From the NCBI GenBank assembly GCA_027043825.1, contig JALUER010000107.1, positions 1 through 7,025 of the forward strand: 7,025 nt of DNA, read 5' to 3'. The notes under the pieces were generated by a model that worked only from the letters and a program-made list of their open reading frames with translations, searched no databases and was not told where the DNA came from. Of the stretch, positions 6,068-7,025 are shown in pieces (positions within the stretch are counted from its first letter, which is position 1; the number at the start of each line of letters is the position of its first letter). A program made the translations under genes and the position numbers. The stretch comes from Microcaldota archaeon. Its GTDB lineage: Archaea > Iainarchaeota > Iainarchaeia > JAADDC01.

Positions 6068-6088
6068 GTGCTTATCTGGGAGGAAACG

Positions 6089-6096
6089 TTATATAA
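6089..6096. promoter_or_regulatory. Palindromic TATA box, possibly bidirectional (sRNA and downstream gene)
   Basis: TTATATAA is a perfect palindrome preceded on the plus strand by the purine-rich AGGAAACG, a plausible BRE. Its centre is 25.5 nt from the GTG at 6118 to the right and 25.5 nt from the expected 5' end of the sRNA (G at 6067) to the left. The plus-strand promoter role is well supported. The minus-strand role is inferred from spacing only, since the sequence upstream on that side (CCTCCC) is not BRE-like. Confidence 0.65.
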
Positions 6097-6117
6097 GGGA
6101 GGCTCCACAGTTTTTGC

Positions 6118-7025
6118 GTGGTGAATCTCGACCACAGGGAGGTCGTGAAGAGGCTCGTGTCCCTTGGAGTACCAGTGAAGTGGGCCCACAGCCTCTCGGA
6201 CAGGATAATTGGTATATCGAAGAAGCACCCCGAAGAGGCGACGAGGATAGTCTCAACCCTTGGGAGGATCTTTCCAGGGAAAGGGGATGACGACCCGTCC
6301 ATCGGAGCTGAGCGGCTGTCGTCGCTCCTCTACATGATAGAGAAGGACCCCTTAGGCCCGAAGGGGCTTCTCGGGGGAGTTGCATACTCCGCCATAAGGA
6401 GGGCAGACATCCCAACCATGGAGGTGGTGAAAGCACTACACCAAATCACACTGGATAGTATAGGAGACCCGAGAATAACAGAGGCGGCTGTGAAGGGAGC
6501 GCTGAGTATCCTCGGACTGAAGCGGCCCTCCAAAATGAACGTGAGCAAGCTCTCAAGGACAGCACTCCTCCTTTTATTACCAGTCTACTCCATCAAGGAA
6601 GGTTTAAGACCGCCCTACAAGGAGATACACCCGGAGAAGGTGAAAACCCACGTCCCACACGCGGGTTTGTTCTACACCCACGTAGAGGCACAGAGGAGCA
6701 ACGAAGCGCCCCAGTACTTCTTCCAGGTCGTGGAACGGTTTTGGGAAGACCCGGAATTGAAGCTGGAAAGGACCTTGCCCGAACTATCGATGAATATCGG
6801 GTCCTACACCTTCACGGTGGCCCGCGATCTGAGCACGGTGACCCGCTCCCTGGAGCAGTTCTACAGCTGTCACAGCCCCTATCACCCCTTGGGCCAAGAC
6901 AACGTCCCTCTCATCATTTCATCGCCGGATGCCCACATAGTAACAGTCAGGAACAGTAAAGGAGCCCTGGTAGGGAGGTTCTCCCTCTACACCGGCAAGA
7001 ACTCGGTAGTGATGGGCTCCAGGAT
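6118..7025 (+). CDS. Unrecognised protein, 3' end outside the window
   Basis: The frame opens with two successive GTG codons (6118 and 6121) about 25-28 nt after TTATATAA and stays open to the right edge, giving about 302 residues without a stop. I do not recognise the family. The first ~170 residues (beginning VVNLDHREVVKRLVSLGVP) look wholly helical, with repeated amphipathic helices such as LSSLLYMIEKDPLGPKG, YSAIRRADIPTMEVVKAL and ITEAAVKGALSILGL, recalling HEAT/ARM-like helical repeats. A leucine run (ALLLLLPV) is too short for a clear membrane span. The last ~90 residues look beta-rich (SYTFTVARDL, VPLIISSPDAHIVTVRN, GALVGRFSLYTG). No signal peptide, zinc motif or nucleotide-binding loop is visible, and only one Cys occurs. 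No Shine-Dalgarno precedes the start, which suits a leaderless mRNA. The continuous codon pattern and promoter make it a real gene. Confidence 0.75.
   Translation, partial: MVNLDHREVVKRLVSLGVPVKWAHSLSDRIIGISKKHPEEATRIVSTLGRIFPGKGDDDPSIGAERLSSLLYMIEKDPLGPKGLLGGVAYSAIRRADIPTMEVVKALHQITLDSIGDPRITEAAVKGALSILGLKRPSKMNVSKLSRTALLLLLPVYSIKEGLRPPYKEIHPEKVKTHVPHAGLFYTHVEAQRSNEAPQYFFQVVERFWEDPELKLERTLPELSMNIGSYTFTVARDLSTVTRSLEQFYSCHSPYHPLGQDNVPLIISSPDAHIVTVRNSKGALVGRFSLYTGKNSVVMGSR

Noticed and set aside
6051..6069. Inverted repeat ACGGCG-TCATCAT-CGCCGT as an intrinsic terminator for the M29-like gene
   Set aside because: No T-run follows it on the plus strand, and its loop is exactly the C box of the minus-strand sRNA, which explains it better.
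6911..6917. A second C-box-like ATGATGA on the minus strand
   Set aside because: No CTGA box follows at guide distance and it lies inside a coding frame.
6741..6959. 72-codon plus-strand open frame near the right end
   Set aside because: Out of frame with the continuous reading frame from 6118; its GTG/ATG and composition look like a shadow.

Overview
The window looks like a piece of an archaeal chromosome, probably from a thermophile. The evidence is gene content: an alanyl-tRNA synthetase tail of archaeal type, the Nep1/Emg1 rRNA methyltransferase (archaeal and eukaryotic only), a glycyl-tRNA synthetase of archaeal/eukaryotic type with a zinc-ribbon insert, a 4Fe-4S family-4 uracil-DNA glycosylase, archaeal TATA boxes at leaderless spacing, and a C/D box guide RNA. 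Arginine is mostly AGG/AGA and the DNA is GC-rich, as in many thermophilic archaea. I cannot fix the lineage.

Layout: the 3' end of alaS (+, cut by the left edge) converges on a DHH/DHHA1 phosphoesterase gene (-), with a 20-nt overlap. The DHH gene is divergent from nep1 (+) across a very short gap with interleaved TATA boxes. nep1 is followed by a DUF72 gene (+) whose conserved N-terminus extends upstream into the nep1 3' end without a standard start codon. DUF72 converges on, and overlaps by 56 nt, a two-gene minus-strand unit, glyS-udg, whose stop and start overlap. glyS is divergent from a gene for an M29-like (aminopeptidase T type) protein (+) that appears to lack several family metal ligands. 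The 107-nt gap after it holds, on the minus strand, a C/D box sRNA with four perfect boxes. A palindromic TATA box then lies midway between that sRNA and an unrecognised, right-truncated gene (+). No gap exceeds 300 bases.

The common theme is translation and RNA maintenance: two tRNA synthetases, an SSU rRNA methyltransferase and an RNA that should guide 2'-O-methylation of 23S rRNA. DNA repair and nucleic-acid phosphoesterase genes are interspersed. The most interesting item is the antisense C/D sRNA. By the N+5 rule its D' guide points at the P-loop guanosine G2251 (E. coli numbering) of 23S rRNA.
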